Positions 1-11,754 of a stretch of 64,000 bases of DNA are shown piece by piece. A model generated the notes under the pieces. The model was not told the DNA's origin, did no database searches, and was given only the letters and a program-made list of their open reading frames with translations. Numbering within the stretch: position 1 is the stretch's first letter; each line of letters begins with the position of its first letter. A program made the translations under genes and the position numbers. This DNA is from Phascolarctos cinereus (lineage: Eukaryota > Chordata > Mammalia > Diprotodontia > Phascolarctidae): NCBI RefSeq assembly GCF_002099425.1, contig NW_018344037.1:10498501-10562500 (forward strand). The letters run 5' to 3'.

Positions 1-655
1 GTTTTCCTAATTCACTTTTCCTCAATTAATAAAAGTCTTGCCAGGTTTATCTAAAATCTGCCTGTTCATCATTTCTTATTGCACAATAGTGTTCCATTAC
101 ATTCCTAAACCACAGCTTATTCAGATATTTCCCCATTGAAGGGCATCCCCTCCATTTCCAATATTTTGCCACCATGACAAGGATTGCTATAAATATTTTT
201 GCACATGTAGGCTCTTTCCCCCTTTTTTTATGATACCTCTGGGATACAGACCTATTAATGGTATTGCTCGGTCAAAAAGTTTGCATGGTTTTATAGTTCT
301 CTGGGCACAGTTTCAAATTGCTCTCCAGAACAGTTGAATTAGTATATAATGTCACCAATAGTACATTAGTGTTTAATTTCCCCACATCCTCTCCAACACT
401 TGTAATTTTCTTTTTCTGTCATATTAGCCAATCTGACACTCGTGAGGTAGTAGCTCAGAGTTGTTTCAATCTGCATTTCTCTCTCTAGTAGTGTTTTGGA
501 ACATTTTTTTAATATGACTATAAATAGCTTTGATTATTTTGTCTGAAAACTGCCTGTTCATATCCTTTGACCATTTATCAAGTGAGGGATGGCTCTAACT
601 TCTATAAATTTGAACCAGTTTTCTATATGTTTCAGAAATAAAGTTTTTATCAGAG
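1..655 (-). pseudogene. L1 ORF2 C-terminal relic
   Basis: The sequence aligns with the ORF2 C-terminal region of the nearly full-length L1 at 16.2-22.6 kb and with the plus-strand L1 tail at 54.2 kb. The part coding for the segment around 'tttgacccagcaatacca' in L1 appears here in reverse as 'ggtattgctcggtcaaa' near 260. The open frame is broken throughout. It continues beyond the left edge, so the 3' UTR, poly(A) and target duplication cannot be seen. Confidence 0.8.
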
Positions 656-1139
656 AAAGTCACTGTAATTTTTTCACATTAATGATTAATAACTATATAT
701 TTCCCTCCATCATATTTTCCCTGTTTATCTACTCTCTCCTTTTAACCTGTCTGTTCTCAAAAATGTTCAGCTTCTGACTTTTACCTCTTCCAAACTGCCT
801 TCCCTTCTATAAGCTCTCCCTACCCTTTATTTATATTTTTCTCTTACTATTTTTCTGTATGGCAAGATAGATTTCTATACCCAAATGAATGTGTATATTA
901 TTCCCTCTTTGAATGAATTTTGATGAGAGTAAGGTCCATTTGCTCTGCTCCCTGCGTTCTCCATTGTAAAAACTTTTTCTGACTTCTTTTATGTCAGATA
1001 ATTTATCCCATTCTATCTCACCCTTTCCTTTCTCCCAGTGCATTCTTCTTTATTGTTCCTTAATTTTACTTTTTAGATAATCATACAATCAAGTTCAACT
1101 TACATCTCTACTTTCTATTTATTTATACTCCTTTTAACT

Positions 1140-1480
1140 TACAAGGACACTCTCAGGGTCTCTCTCAAGAACTTTGGAATTGATTGTGTGACATGGCTGA
1201 CACTAGCACAGGACTGCTCAGCATGACATGCCCACATCAGAAAAGGTGCTGTGGTCTATGAGCAAATCAGAATTGAAATAGCTCAAGAGAAATGCAAGAT
1301 ATACAAACATAGAGAATCCGCTCCAAAGGTTCACACAGATTATTTGTGCCTGACCTGTGGTAGAACATTCTGAACTCATATTGGTCTGATCAGCCACAGT
1401 GGGACATACTAAAACTTGACTCTAGCATTAGTGATGCCATTTTGGTCATCTTTGAAAATGAAGGACAACAACTAACCAAT
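1140..1480 (+). mobile_element. RTE-clade LINE 3' fragment with zinc-finger-like C-terminus
   Basis: A 341-bp insertion interrupts copy A. It is flanked by near-identical 11-mers, tccttttaact (1,129-1,139) and tccttctaact (1,481-1,491), which look like a target-site duplication. The plus strand encodes a degenerate peptide reading CLTCGRTF-THIGLISHS near 1,348-1,400, a C2H2-like finger of the type found at the C-terminus of RTE/BovB-type polymerases. This is followed by about 20 more codons and a stop next to the 3' end 'aaggacaacaac'. One in-frame stop splits the finger. The insertion is 5'-truncated, as usual for LINEs. RTE assignment rests on the finger and tail; I could not check a consensus. 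Confidence 0.75.
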
Positions 1481-1589
1481 TCCTTCTAACTGCCTTAACA
1501 ATGAGAAAGTTTATAGGAGTTATAAATATCATTTTCCCATGTAGGAATGTAAATTGTTTAACCTAATGAAATCCCATATGATTTCTCTT

Positions 1590-2670
1590 TCCTATTTACC
1601 TTTTGATGCTTCTTGTGCATCTTGTATTTAAAAGTCAAAATTTCTATTTAGCTTTGGTCTTTTCATTAGGAATACTTGAAAGTACTCTATTTCATTGAAC
1701 GCTCATGTTTCCCCCTGAAGGATTATAATCAGTTTTGCTGGGGAGGTGATCCTTGGTTGTAATACTATTTCTTTTTCCCTCTGGAATATCATATTCCAAG
1801 CCCTATGAACCTTAATGCAGAAGCTCAAAATCTTTTGCTTTTCTGACTGTGGCTCCATGACAATTTCTTTCTTTCTGACTGCTTGCAATCTTTTCTCCTT
1901 GATATGGGAAGTCTGTAATTTGGCTATAATGTTCTTGGGAGTTTTCATTTTGGGATCTTTTTCAAGAGGTACTCTGTGAATTCTTCCAATATTTATTTTA
2001 CTCTCTAATTACAGGATATCAGAGCAGTTTTCCTTAATAATTTATTGAAAGGTGATGTCTAGGCTCTTTTTTTTATCATCACTTTCAGGTAGTCCAATAA
2101 TTCTTAAATTATCTCTTCTGGATTTATTTTACAGATCACTTGCTTTTTTCCAATGAGATATTTTATATTTTCTTCTATTTTTTCATTCTTTTGATATTGT
2201 TTGACTTTTTCTTGGTGTCTCATAAAATCATTATCTTCCACTTGCTTAATTCCAAATTTTAAGGAATTATTTTCTTCTGTGAGCTTTTCTATGTCATTTT
2301 CCATTTGGCCATTTCTACATTTTAAGGACTTCGTCTCTTCAATGAATTTTTGTAGCAGTTATTTACTTTGTTCAAACTGTTGATGTTTTTTTCATAATTC
2401 TCTTGCATCACACTCATTGCTTTTCCACATTTTTCTTGGACCTCTCATATATAATTTTTAAGCTTTTTTTTGAGCTCCTCCATGAGTTCTTTCTGTGCCT
2501 GAGACCAATTCCCATTTTTCTTTGGTGTTTTGACCATAGATATTTTGACATTGTTGTCGTCTTCTAAATTTGTGTCTTGATTTTCCCTGTCACTGTAACT
2601 TTCTATGGTCAGATTCTTTTGTTGTTGCTGTTGTTGTTGTTGTTGTTTGCTATTGTTGTTGTTTACTCAT
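1590..2670 (-). pseudogene. L1 ORF1 relic of copy A
   Basis: L1 ORF1 encodes the RNA-binding chaperone of the retrotransposition particle: an N-terminal coiled coil, an RRM and a C-terminal domain. A candidate start, read as MSKQQ, lies at 2,670-2,668. The best-preserved stretch (2,304-2,104) reads LTEENNSLKFGI followed by FMRHQEKVKQ and YLIGKK, matching the coiled-coil end and RRM entry seen in the other copies. A second stretch (1,948-1,703) covers the C-terminal domain with PKNIIAKLQTS and RAWNMIFQ. Several stops and frame changes separate these pieces, so no protein can be made. Confidence 0.8.
2617..2667 (+). repeat. (TTG)n simple repeat inside L1 ORF1 start
   Basis: An imperfect run of ttg triplets occupies the first codons of the relic ORF1. 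On the minus strand it reads as a Gln/Thr-rich run, so the repeat has grown inside the old coding sequence. Confidence 0.8.
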
Positions 2671-3399
2671 CTTTTTTTGGTCTTTATTTTTAATTTGAGT
2701 TCTGCTCTCTGGATGGAAGGAACACTGTCTCAGGCTTCTTGTGCCAGTGGCTGCAGGCATTGGCTATTTACCTGGTGCTGCACTGATGTTACCCTAAGCC
2801 CCACAGGGGACCCTTATGCCTGGTACTGTGCTGAAGGAGTGGGGGAGGGGAGTTACTGATACTGCTGGAGGCCATAGGAGTCTGGCAGCTAAACTGGTGC
2901 TGACCTGGGGTCCTAGTGCTGGTGTCTGGCAAGTGCTAGGTTATTTCTCGGTTTCCCCAGGGATGCACTGAAGCACATGGCAGTCTGGCCACTGGAAGCT
3001 GCCTATTTCTCCTAGACTATGCTGAAGCAAGTGGTGCTTCTCAGAGCTGGAGTCTGCCCATTCACATGGCTATGCTGAGGCAAGTGTGTGTGTGTGTGGT
3101 GTCCTGGTAGTGGTGTTTATTTACTTCACTGCACTGTAGCTCAGGATCTCCCCCTTGTTTGCTGAGGTGGGGCTTGCTGCTGGATTATAATATTTCCTAT
3201 CCTGGACTGTGCTCCTTTTTACCTGAATGACTTTTCATGCTGATCTTCCAAGTTTCTTAGGCAAAAATGTTGTTTCACCCCATCTTTTTACTCATTCTGC
3301 TGTTCCAGGATTTGTTTTGAGGTGTTATTTTATGATTGTTTGGAGGTGAATATGAGAGAGGCATGAATATTTACTGCTTACTACACCATCTTGGCTTCC

Positions 3400-3740
3400 A
3401 GAAGTACCTCAATACACCATTTCGTATAACAATTAAAAAAAAGTAGTTTATAACTCCTATGCCAGATAAGGCACGGCATGAATTTACTAGCTAAACATTC
3501 TCCCCCCAACCCCAATACACTCCACTTGATACTCACTAATGGGAGATATCAAATATCATGTGTTTCACAAGAAAATTAAAGAAAATTTAACATCTTAAAA
3601 GCAACTTTTTCTACTGTTGAATAGTAAATTGACTGCCCCTAACGAAGTATATTCAGACATGTACCATTACAGTACATTGGAAAACATTAACAATAAGTAA
3701 TTCATAGGATTTCCTGTTCAATATTTTCCTTTGCAAAACA
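3400..3740. other. Unassigned AT-rich stretch
   Basis: Between the 5' end of copy A and the first SINE there is about 340 bp of AT-rich sequence. I see no open frame of note, RNA gene or repeat signature in it. Confidence 0.5.
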
Positions 3741-3885
3741 GTACAATAGCTGGAGTGTTGGGCTTGATGTCAGGGACATCCAGGTTCAAATCCTATCATA
3801 TGTGTATGTACCTTTACCTAAGCTATGTGACTTTTAGCAAGTCATTTAACCCTATACGTACCTTAAATTATTGTGTAGGATTTAC
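3741..3885 (+). mobile_element. tRNA-derived SINE, diverged
   Basis: Contains the B-box-like 'ggttcaaatcc' at about 3,783, followed by 'gtgacttttagcaagtcatt', which is the diverged core 'gtgaccctgggcaagtcactt' common to MIR-related and marsupial SINEs. The 5' part resembles the usual 'gtcaggaggacctgag' block. It is old, with no clear target duplication. Confidence 0.7.
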
Positions 3886-4090
3886 AAAAGGCAGCTTGAT
3901 TAAGTAGAATATCTGCTGAATTTGTAATCAGAGGACCTGGTTCCAAATCCTGGCTCTACCATCTCTTTTCCCTTTGGCAAATCTCTTGTGTCTCATTTTC
4001 TGCAACTGTAAAATTAGGGGCTGGCCTAGATGAACTTGTGTTCCTTGATCTGATGTCCCTTCTGGCTCTAAATCTCTGGTTCTGTGGCAT
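3886..4090 (+). mobile_element. SINE with CR1/L3-like tail
   Basis: Runs from 'ggcagcttgattaagtagaa' through a core with 'caaatcctggctctacc' and 'tgtaaaattaggggctggc', ending 'gatgtcccttctggctctaa' plus 'ctctggttctgtgg'. The ending resembles the CR1/L3 3' tail ('ggtcccttccagctct' then ATTCTRTG repeats), as in SINEs mobilised by CR1-clade LINEs. It abuts the previous SINE in the same orientation. Confidence 0.7.
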
Positions 4091-4597
4091 GCTAATGCCT
4101 TGAGGAGGCTAGATTTGTGATGTTAGATGGATTTTCTACATGAGTTGTGTCAGTTCTGATGTGAGAAAAACCAAAGGTATTGCTTAATTTATCATTGAAG
4201 TATAGTGCTAAACTCCAGCTTCACTAAAAATTACAATTCTTTTGTATTCTACTTCTAAAGCATAGTGTGTTTGAAGATCAATAATACCATCATCATTATT
4301 CCTCTAAAATAGACAAGTAAGCAATGCATGGCACCTTGCCTGTGAAAACATTGACACATCTAGTTTGGGTATTGTCACTAATTTATTGAGCATGTGAGGC
4401 ATGTTCAATTTATATTTCACTGTGTTTGCCCTATGCATTTGAGGCCTAATAGAAAAGATTTTATGATGTTTCAAAAGGGAAATTTAACAAATCTTTTTCT
4501 TTCGTTCCTAGAATTTATAATTAAAATGGCTCATGAACAAATGATATATTATTTTGTAGGAATTCTCCAGAGGTTATCTTGGCCATGAGATTTTCAC
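4090..4597. other. Unassigned sequence
   Basis: About 500 bp of AT-rich sequence up to the target duplication of copy C. The only open frame (4,394-4,588) has no recognisable motif and no supporting context. Confidence 0.5.
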
Positions 4598-5498
4598 TAC
4601 AGTGATTTCATTTATTTATTTATTTATTTATTTTCCTGTAGAAGGTGGAATTTTATTTTATTTTATTTTATTTTTAATACAAATTTATTTGTAGTTTTCA
4701 ACATTCATTTCCACAAGTTTTTGAGTTCCAAATTTTCAATCCGTCTCACCCTCCCCCCACCCCAAGATGGCATGCATACCAAATATCCCTTCCCCTAGTC
4801 TGTCCTCTTTTCTTTCTCTCCCCCCTTCTCTTATCCCCTTCACCTTCTATTTTCCTGTAGGGCAGGATAGACTTCTGTACCCCATTTCCTGTATTTCTTA
4901 TTTCCCAAAAGCATGTGAAAACTTTATTTTTAAACATATGTTTTTAAAACTTTAGGTTTCAAATTTTCTCTCTTCTTCCCTCCCCACCCACCCTCATTGA
5001 AAAGGCAAGCAATTCAATATAGGTTGCACATGTGCATTTATGCAAAACACTTCCATAGCAGACATGTTGTGAACATCTAACTCTATTTCTCTTAATTCTA
5101 TTCTGCCCTCCCATTTATTCTATTCTTTCTTTTGACCCTGTTCCTCCTCAGAAGTATTTACTTCTGATTACACCATTTTCCAATCTTCCCTCTTCTCTAT
5201 CATCCCCCTGCTCTCTTGTCCCCTTATCCCCCTGTTTTCTTGTAGGGTAACACAAACTTCCATACCCAATTGAATGTGTATGTTATTCCCTCCTTAAGCC
5301 AAATCCTATGAGAATAACATTTACTCATTCCCTCTCACTGGCTTCCCTTCCACGATAAGAGACTTTTCTGTTTTTTCTTTGTGAGATAATTTACCCCATT
5401 CTACCTCTCCCTTTCTTCTTCTCCTAGTATAATCCCCCCTCATCCCTTAATTTTGTTCTCCAGATATGACCCCTTAATCTTCAACTCACCCTGTGCCA

Positions 5499-5509
5499 TC
5501 CATCCATCC

Positions 5510-5590
<81 letters not shown>

Positions 5591-5610
5591 CCTATCTACA
5601 TACATATATT
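5499..5610 (+). repeat. (TCTA)n/(TCTG)n microsatellite inside copy C
   Basis: About 25 tetranucleotide units, mostly tcta with a block of tctg. It sits in the HAL1 spacer just downstream of ORF1, at the same place where copies D and E carry their own simple repeats. Confidence 0.95.
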
Positions 5611-5744
5611 TTTTTTCCTCCAACTACACTACTACTGACAAATGTCTCATGAGTTATAAATATCATCTTTCCTGGCAGGAATGTAAACAGTTCAATCTTA
5701 ATAAGTCTCTTATGATTTCTCTTTCCTTTTTACCTCCTCATGTT

Positions 5745-6819
5745 CCACTTGAATCCTGTATTTGAAAGTCAAATTTTTTATTCAGCTCTGGTCTTTTCAT
5801 CAGGAATGTTTGAAAGTCCTCTATTTCACTGAATGACCATTTTACCCCCTGAAGGATTATACTCAGTTTTGCTGGGTAGTTGATTCTTGGTTGTAATCCT
5901 ATATCCTTTGCCCTCCGGAATATTACATACCATGCCCTGTGGTCCTTTAATGTAGAAGCTGCTAAATCTTGTGTTATCTTGATTGTGTTTCCACAGTATT
6001 TGAATTATTTCCTTCTGGCAGCTTGTAATATTTTCTCCTTGAAATGGGAACTCTGGAATTTGGCTACAATATTCCTAGGAGTTTTCCTTTGGGGATCTCT
6101 TTCAGGAGGAGATCTGTGGATTCTTTCAATTTCTATTTTGCCCTCTGGTTCTACTATATCAGGGCAGTTTTCCTTGATAATTTCTTGAAAGATGATGTCT
6201 AGGCTCTATTTTTGATCATGGCTTTCAGATAGTCCAATAATTTTTAAATTCTCTCTCCTGGATCTATTTTCCAGGTCAGTTCGTTTTCCAATGAGATATT
6301 TCACATTGTTTTCTAATTTTTCATTCTTTTGGACTTGTTTTACAGTGTCTTGATTTCTCATAAAGTCACTGGCTTCCAGTTGCTCTATTCTAATTTTTAA
6401 GGAAGTATTTTCTTCAGTAATCTTTTGGACTTCCTTTTCCATTTGGCCAATTTTTCTTTTTAGGGCATTTTTCTCCTCATTGGCTTTTTGGACCTCTTTT
6501 GCCACTTGGCTTAGGCTACTTTTTAAATTGTTAATATCTTCGGTGTTTTTTTGGGTCTCCTTTAGCAAGCTGTTGACTTGTTTTTCATGATTTTCTTGCA
6601 TCACTCTCATTTCTCTTCCAGTTTTTCCTCTGCTTCCCTTACCTGCTTCTCAAAATCCCTTTTGAGCTCTTCCAAGGCCTGGGACTGATTCATATTTTTC
6701 TTGGAGGCTTTGGATGTAGGAGCTTTGACTTTGTTGTCTTCTTCTGGTTGTATATTTTGATCTTCTTTGTCACCAAAGTAAGATAATATAGTCTGACTCT
6801 TTTTGCGCTGCTTTCTCAT
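5745..6819 (-). pseudogene. HAL1 ORF1 relic, copy C
   Basis: The start is placed at 6,819, where the frame reads MRKQRKKSQTILSYFGDKED; this lines up with MSKQQ/MSKKQ starts of the other copies. One frame (to 6,607) covers the N-terminal part ending AEEKLEEK. A second frame (6,610-6,206) covers the coiled coil, with repeated heptads such as KNALKRKIGQMEKEVQK and EENTSLKIRIEQLE, then FMRNQDTVKQVQKNEK and the RRM entry NLKIIGLSES. The frames differ by one base near 6,610, so the ORF is broken at least once there and again in the C-terminal domain. About 350 codons is normal for L1 ORF1. Confidence 0.85.
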
Positions 6820-7682
6820 GATCCTGAACAATTACTTGAGTATTAAACTCTTTGTTAAGGTAAGAGTCTGCTTCCAATGTGGAGAATGTACTGTCCCAAG
6901 CTTCAGAGGTTTGTATAGCTGTTTTCAGAGATATTTGTAGGGACCTGTAAATTTTCAGTTCTTGCAAGGTGGTATGATAAGGGGCAAGGTGTTTACTCCT
7001 TTCCTGGCCTGTGACCACAAGTATTCCTTTCTGTCCTGCAACTGTGAGAAGGGGTTCCTCTCCACAACCACTACAAGCTCCACCACACCAGCACTCCTCC
7101 TCACTCCAGCACTGCTGCCCAGAACTGTGATCCAGATCCAAACACAGGGAAAGGAAGAGATTCCTGCCTCAGCACTGGCAAAGAGATACCTGCAATCCCT
7201 CTCTGATCAGCCACTGAATTCCCTCTCAGTCTGTGGGCTGGAAGCTCAGGAAGCAGCTGCCCCCCCAGGATCTCGCTCTCAGGGAATGAAGCTGAAATCC
7301 TGCCTTCCTTTCTCAACACTGATAGAAACAGACTTTTCCCACTGACCTTCTAATTTTGTCTTTCGCATTAGTAGGTTGAGGAGTCTGGAAACCTCCACTG
7401 CTGCCCCGGATTCACTCCTCTGAAGCCTGCTCCAGGTTCGCTGTGGCCTGTGCTCCCACGCTGTGCTTTGCTCCCAGCCAGGTAGGATACACCTTTCTGA
7501 TCAATCATCCAGGTTGTCTTGGGCTGGAAATTTGTTTCACTCTGTCTTTTTGTGGGTTCTGCTGCCTCAGAATTTGTTTAGGGCCATTTTTTATGAGTAT
7601 TTGGAGGGGTTTGGGGGAGAGCTTAAGCAAGTCACTGCTTTCACTCCACCATCTTGGCTCAGCCCCCCTATACAGTGATTTT

Positions 7683-9004
7683 AATACAATGGTTTTGGAC
7701 ATCTTGGAGATGATTGAATAATTAAATGAAGTAGTATACGTAACATGTAATCTAATTATAGAGATTTAATTTTTTTAAAGGTGGTAGTGAAATGAATATT
7801 CCTTAATAGTTAATCAGAAAATTATCATTGCTTCCCAGAGTTGATACAGAATATAAGTATAGGTATTTTTCATCTAAATATTTACAATCTATTTTGTTGT
7901 TGGTCATTGGCTTGATTCTTGTTTTATCACTTAAGACTGATAGTCTTTGAGAGCATATAAGTATTTGTAAAGATTTTATCACAGTGTTTAAGGGAATGGA
8001 AAAATGTACATAACTTCAAATTTTGACATGGTAAGAAATAAGTATTTGTTCTACTAATGTTGAAGTGCTGTGGATTCTATTCCTAGGGTGCTATTTTCAT
8101 ACTCAACATGTTAGTTGATTGATTGATAGATTATAAAGAACCTAAAACTACCCTGTACATTATTTTTAAAAAAAATCTTACCCTGAGGCCTGTTTCAAGA
8201 CCTAGTAATATATAACCTAAGATTTCTGGTAGGTCTGTAGGATAACTAGATATAAGCCTGGGCTACATATATATGAGTACCTTAGCGAATGGTGAAAAAT
8301 AAAGTGAATTATAAAGCAAAAAAAGTGAAAAATAAAAAAAAGAAGGAAGGTAATAAATGACAGAAGTTACCGAAAACATATGCCTTTTTGCTTTTTTGTT
8401 TTGTTTTTTAATGCCTAAGAGAAGAACATGAAACATCAGAAGAAAGAGGACCATTGTACAGAAAAAGCTTGCCTTGGCCCAACAGCCTTACCCTCTTCCA
8501 TCAACGTCCTGTGACTCCTCATCTCTCAGGTAGTACATTTTATTTTGGGACAGTTTAGTGTCATGTCCAAAATTATATCTCCCTCAGCACTTATCAATGC
8601 ATTCTGTCCACAGCAAGTACTATTTATTGAATTTCATTATAATGATTTTTTTTAGGCTAGGCTCTTGCTTTCACTATTGCCATACATTCCTATCAGTAAA
8701 TTATAGTATGCTTTCCTTTTATAAGGTGTGAGCTTCACGTAGACAATAAACATGACATTCACAATATATCATGAGAACTCAAATGCAGTCAATATTTTCC
8801 CATATCAAATAACGGCAAATAATTAATTTTAATTAATAATCAATAAGTTGTAAGTACAAATAGGACACTAATTCATGATTTTTTAAGTTTTCCCTGAGGT
8901 GGATATCACTAACTTCTGTTTAATTTGTTTTCCCTCTGATTTATGATTTCATCATGGTAGGAAACTCTTAATGAGGAAACTCTGCCAGATTTGCAACTAA
9001 TTTT
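7683..9004. other. Unassigned AT-rich sequence
   Basis: About 1.3 kb with no recognised repeat, no RNA gene and only short frames. A-rich and T-rich runs occur near 8,165 and 8,330. I see no exon-like sequence. Confidence 0.5.
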
Positions 9005-9165
9005 CAACTTAGATTATTAGAGAGTTACTTGGGTCACTAAGAGTTTAAGTGACTTGACCTTAAGCCTCAGGCTAGTACATATCAGAGGCAAACTATTAAC
9101 ACCATCCTTCCTGACACTAGGACTCACTCTAAAGGCACTTCATAATAATTCCTTTAGTTTTTTAT
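9005..9165 (-). mobile_element. Marsupial CORE-type SINE fragment
   Basis: Contains 'gagagttacttgggtcacta' followed by 'agtttaagtgacttgacct' and 'tcctgacactaggactcact', the reverse complement of a SINE with core 'gtgaccctgggcaagtcactt'. The same family occurs in plus orientation at 38,515. About 160 bp, diverged. Confidence 0.7.
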
Positions 9166-9204
9166 CCTGATATTGAAACCTAACAATTGAGATAAACAGA
9201 AATA

Positions 9205-9226
9205 GAAAGACAGACAGGCAGATAGG

Positions 9227-9279
<53 letters not shown>

Positions 9280-9283
9280 GATA
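9205..9283 (+). repeat. (GATA)n microsatellite
   Basis: About 17 gata units after a short gaca/ggca lead-in. Unlike the repeats at 5.5, 15.0 and 47.7 kb, it is not inside a recognised LINE. Confidence 0.95.
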
Positions 9284-10975
9284 GGTGTGTCACAGCTCAA
9301 AGTACCATCCAGAAAGGGAGAAGTTACAGTGGTTTTGTTTTTATAATGACAATATCCAACAAGGGAAAACAGCAGAAACTATCATTTTCTGACATTAGAG
9401 TTACTATTGTTGTAAAGGCTTATGATGCCCTTTCAACATGTAATCATGACAACAGTATCCTTCTTAACGGCAGCATTATCTTCTTCCTTTATTTCATATC
9501 ATATATAAGTTCTCCCCTCCTTGTTCTTTATCTAAAATTGATTAAGTACTAACCCTGACCTTCACTAAAATCTTGCTAAACCATGAAGTCGCGTATTTCA
9601 TGTACATGGATTTGTTCTCTGTTTCATATTCAATAGATGAAAAATGTATTTTATGTTTATATAATCTGTGGTATCTTTGAGATCAATGTCAATCTACTTC
9701 TATTATTGTGTTTATTATGCTTGTGGATGCATTTTATGTATTTTGCAAGCCATGTAATTTTTACATTCTTAGAATAGCAAGTATAGGTTTGAAATAAATT
9801 AACTAGAGAATACAGGATTACTTAATGTTGGAACAGTTTTAAGGCTTCAAGTTTTTTTTAATTTCATTTTCGATAATTAAAAAATAGTAATCACACATAT
9901 GTGATTACTTGCAGCACAGTTGAAAAGTTTTTCCACAAGTTCTTTGTGATTTTTTTCATAAGGTGTATTACTTATTTCAGAATTATAAGTGTGTTTCAAT
10001 GTTTATTAATAAAGATTATGACAAGTAGGGGAATTCAAAGAGTTTCAATCTGACATACAAATATATAAGTTAAAAAGTAGAATTGATTTTCTTTACAATT
10101 CATACAAAAACTTTAAATCTTTCCCCCAAAAATTCAATGATTAAAATTGAAGAAGTAGTTAAAACTGCAAAAAAGAATTTTGCCTTGACCTTATTATGAA
10201 TCTTCCTCAAAGTAAATATGGGAGGCTATTCCTGTAAAAAGTAATTTAGATAGCAAATAGAAATCTCTCATTGTAGTTTGTTGCAAACATACTATAGAGC
10301 ATTAATAAATTGTTGGAAAGCCCAGAGGTTAATATGCCACTGTCTAAAAGATATGCAATAGCAGAATGAAAAGAAATCACAAACTCTCTGCAGCTACTTT
10401 CAAGTATACATCTCATAGAAGACAAACCTTACACTACCTGCTTCTAAGCCATATGGTCAGAAAAATTCTGATGAAAGCAGGTGATCTCATGATACAGCTT
10501 TGAATGCTGAACCATGTTATGGTTCCTGATCTGTTCTCTAGCTACCCATCTTAGCAGTCAGAATCAGAAGCTACTGACTTGACAGAGACTAGTATAAGTT
10601 CTGTGAAAAAGGAATTGTGTAGTACTGATTGTGTTGATAGACAGACAACATGGGTGGTGACCATCTTGAATATGCCAGGGTAATAAAATTAACTACCAAA
10701 GAGCTGTTTATCTTCCTTTATAAAATGTACAAATCATTCTTTACAGATTTTATTTGAAAACATACTCAAGTGAAATAGACAGTTTGCAAGTAATAATGAG
10801 CCATATTGAATGAAGGGCTACACAGTGCTTTATTTTAATGGCAAAAACATTTAAAAGACAATAAATTTTTGAGTCAATGAAATTTGGTAAAGAGAAGTAA
10901 CAATGAGATAAAATCAGTAAAATAAAAATTTATAATATAAATAAAATCATAAAATAAATGTTAGAAAAGTAATAT
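9284..10975. other. Unassigned AT-rich sequence with one palindrome
   Basis: About 1.7 kb without recognised repeats or exons. At 9,889-9,910 it contains the inverted 8-mers gtaatcac and gtgattac separated by acatat. The frame at 9,346-9,552 has no known motif. Confidence 0.5.
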
Positions 10976-10977
10976 GA

Positions 10978-11245
10978 AAGGCAGAGCTAGATGGTGCAGT
11001 GGATAGAGTGTTCTGTGTCTGCAGCCAGGAAGATTCATCTTCCTAAATTCAAATCTGGCCTCAGACACTTACTAGCTACATGACCCTGGGCAAGTCACTT
11101 AACCCTGTTTGCCTCAATTTCCTCATCTATAAAATGAGCTGATGAAGAAAATTGTAAAGACTTCAGTATCTTTGCCAAGTAAACCCCAAAGGGGTCACAA
11201 AGAGTCAGATATCACTGAAATGGCTGAACAACAACAACAAAAGTA
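10978..11245 (+). mobile_element. tRNA-derived marsupial SINE, near full length
   Basis: Shows the full layout: 'gctagatggtgcagtggata', a region with 'cttcctaaattcaaatctgg', the core 'gaccctgggcaagtcactta', then 'cctcatctataaaatgagct', 'agtaaaccccaaaggggtca' and an A-rich (caa)n tail. The flanks aaaagtaatatgaaag and aaaagtataatgcaatgaag are similar and may be a decayed target duplication. Another copy of this family lies at 63,755. Confidence 0.88.
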
Positions 11246-11750
11246 TAATGCAATGAAGGGGGGGGTGTCTCCCTTTTTATAATCTGAGAGCAGTTACAAG
11301 GATTTAATGGCAGTTACTAACAAATCAACAATAATTATAAAGATTCTATTTAAAACATAAGCACTGCCAGAAGTCATAAAACTGAAGATAAGTGAATTCA
11401 TGTGGCTGGCTTCTCTTTTTCTTATATGATTTGGGTTGATTCTTTGGTATGCACAGGAATAAAATAGAAAGTGAAGGTGATGCTTGGCTCTCAAAGGCTA
11501 GAGCCACAGAACACTAAACTTTGACAGGTTCTACCAGCTAGCAAGGCCTTCGGTACAGACTCCCATTTATGGAATGTATGTCAACTGCCCAAGGCTTCAA
11601 TCACATCACTTTGGAGAGGCTTATCATCAGACTGCCTGAAGTGTTGAAGGAAATTTTTGAAGTATATTGTGGACAATATGAGGAAGAATAGTACCTTGTA
11701 TTGCCAGAGCTTTTATGACTGCAAAAGACCTTCTTGTATATTATATTATT
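11246..11750. other. Unassigned sequence
   Basis: About 500 bp with no recognised repeat. The minus-strand frame at 11,494-11,294 shows no motif. Confidence 0.5.
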
Positions 11751-11754
11751 TTAT

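Larger units (their letters stand above)
1..3400 (-). mobile_element. L1-derived element lacking most of ORF2 (copy A), cut by the window edge
   Basis: Read on the minus strand, this element has a 5' UTR (about 3,400-2,671), an ORF1 relic, a purine-rich spacer, then a jump into the ORF2 C-terminal region, which runs off position 1. The 5' end is recognised by the L1-type start 'ccaagatggtg' read from about 3,393. The endonuclease and reverse-transcriptase parts of ORF2 are absent. Copy B at 23,165-29,275 has the same arrangement and aligns through the same junction (near 655 here, near 24,045 there), so this is a shared subfamily structure and not a private deletion. An RTE fragment is inserted at 1,140-1,480. 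Family placement is by similarity to the other L1 copies in the window. Confidence 0.85.
4609..7670 (-). mobile_element. ORF1-only L1 relative (HAL1-type), full length, copy C
   Basis: The element is bounded by the exact 11-mer tacagtgattt at 4,598-4,608 and 7,671-7,681, with its A-rich 3' end at about 4,609-4,690 and its 5' end ('gccaagatggtgg') near 7,655. Reading 5' to 3' on the minus strand it has a GC-richer 5' UTR (about 840 bp), ORF1, a long purine-rich spacer carrying a tetranucleotide repeat, and a 3' region in which one module appears twice. No endonuclease or reverse-transcriptase sequence is present. This matches the HAL1 plan of L1 elements that keep only ORF1 and depend on another element's enzyme. 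The intact duplication shows an ordinary target-primed insertion of the whole unit. Confidence 0.88.

Noticed and set aside
5453-5765. Overlapping frames rich in Tyr-Leu-Ser-Ile repeats
   Set aside because: They are translations of the (TCTA)n microsatellite inside HAL1 copy C; similar frames occur at every tetranucleotide repeat in the window.
5880-6188. A 102-codon plus-strand frame
   Set aside because: Antisense shadow of the C-terminal half of HAL1 ORF1; copies E and F show similar shadows.
9205-9283. A CRISPR-like or regulatory tandem array
   Set aside because: Pure four-base repeat without spacers; an ordinary microsatellite.
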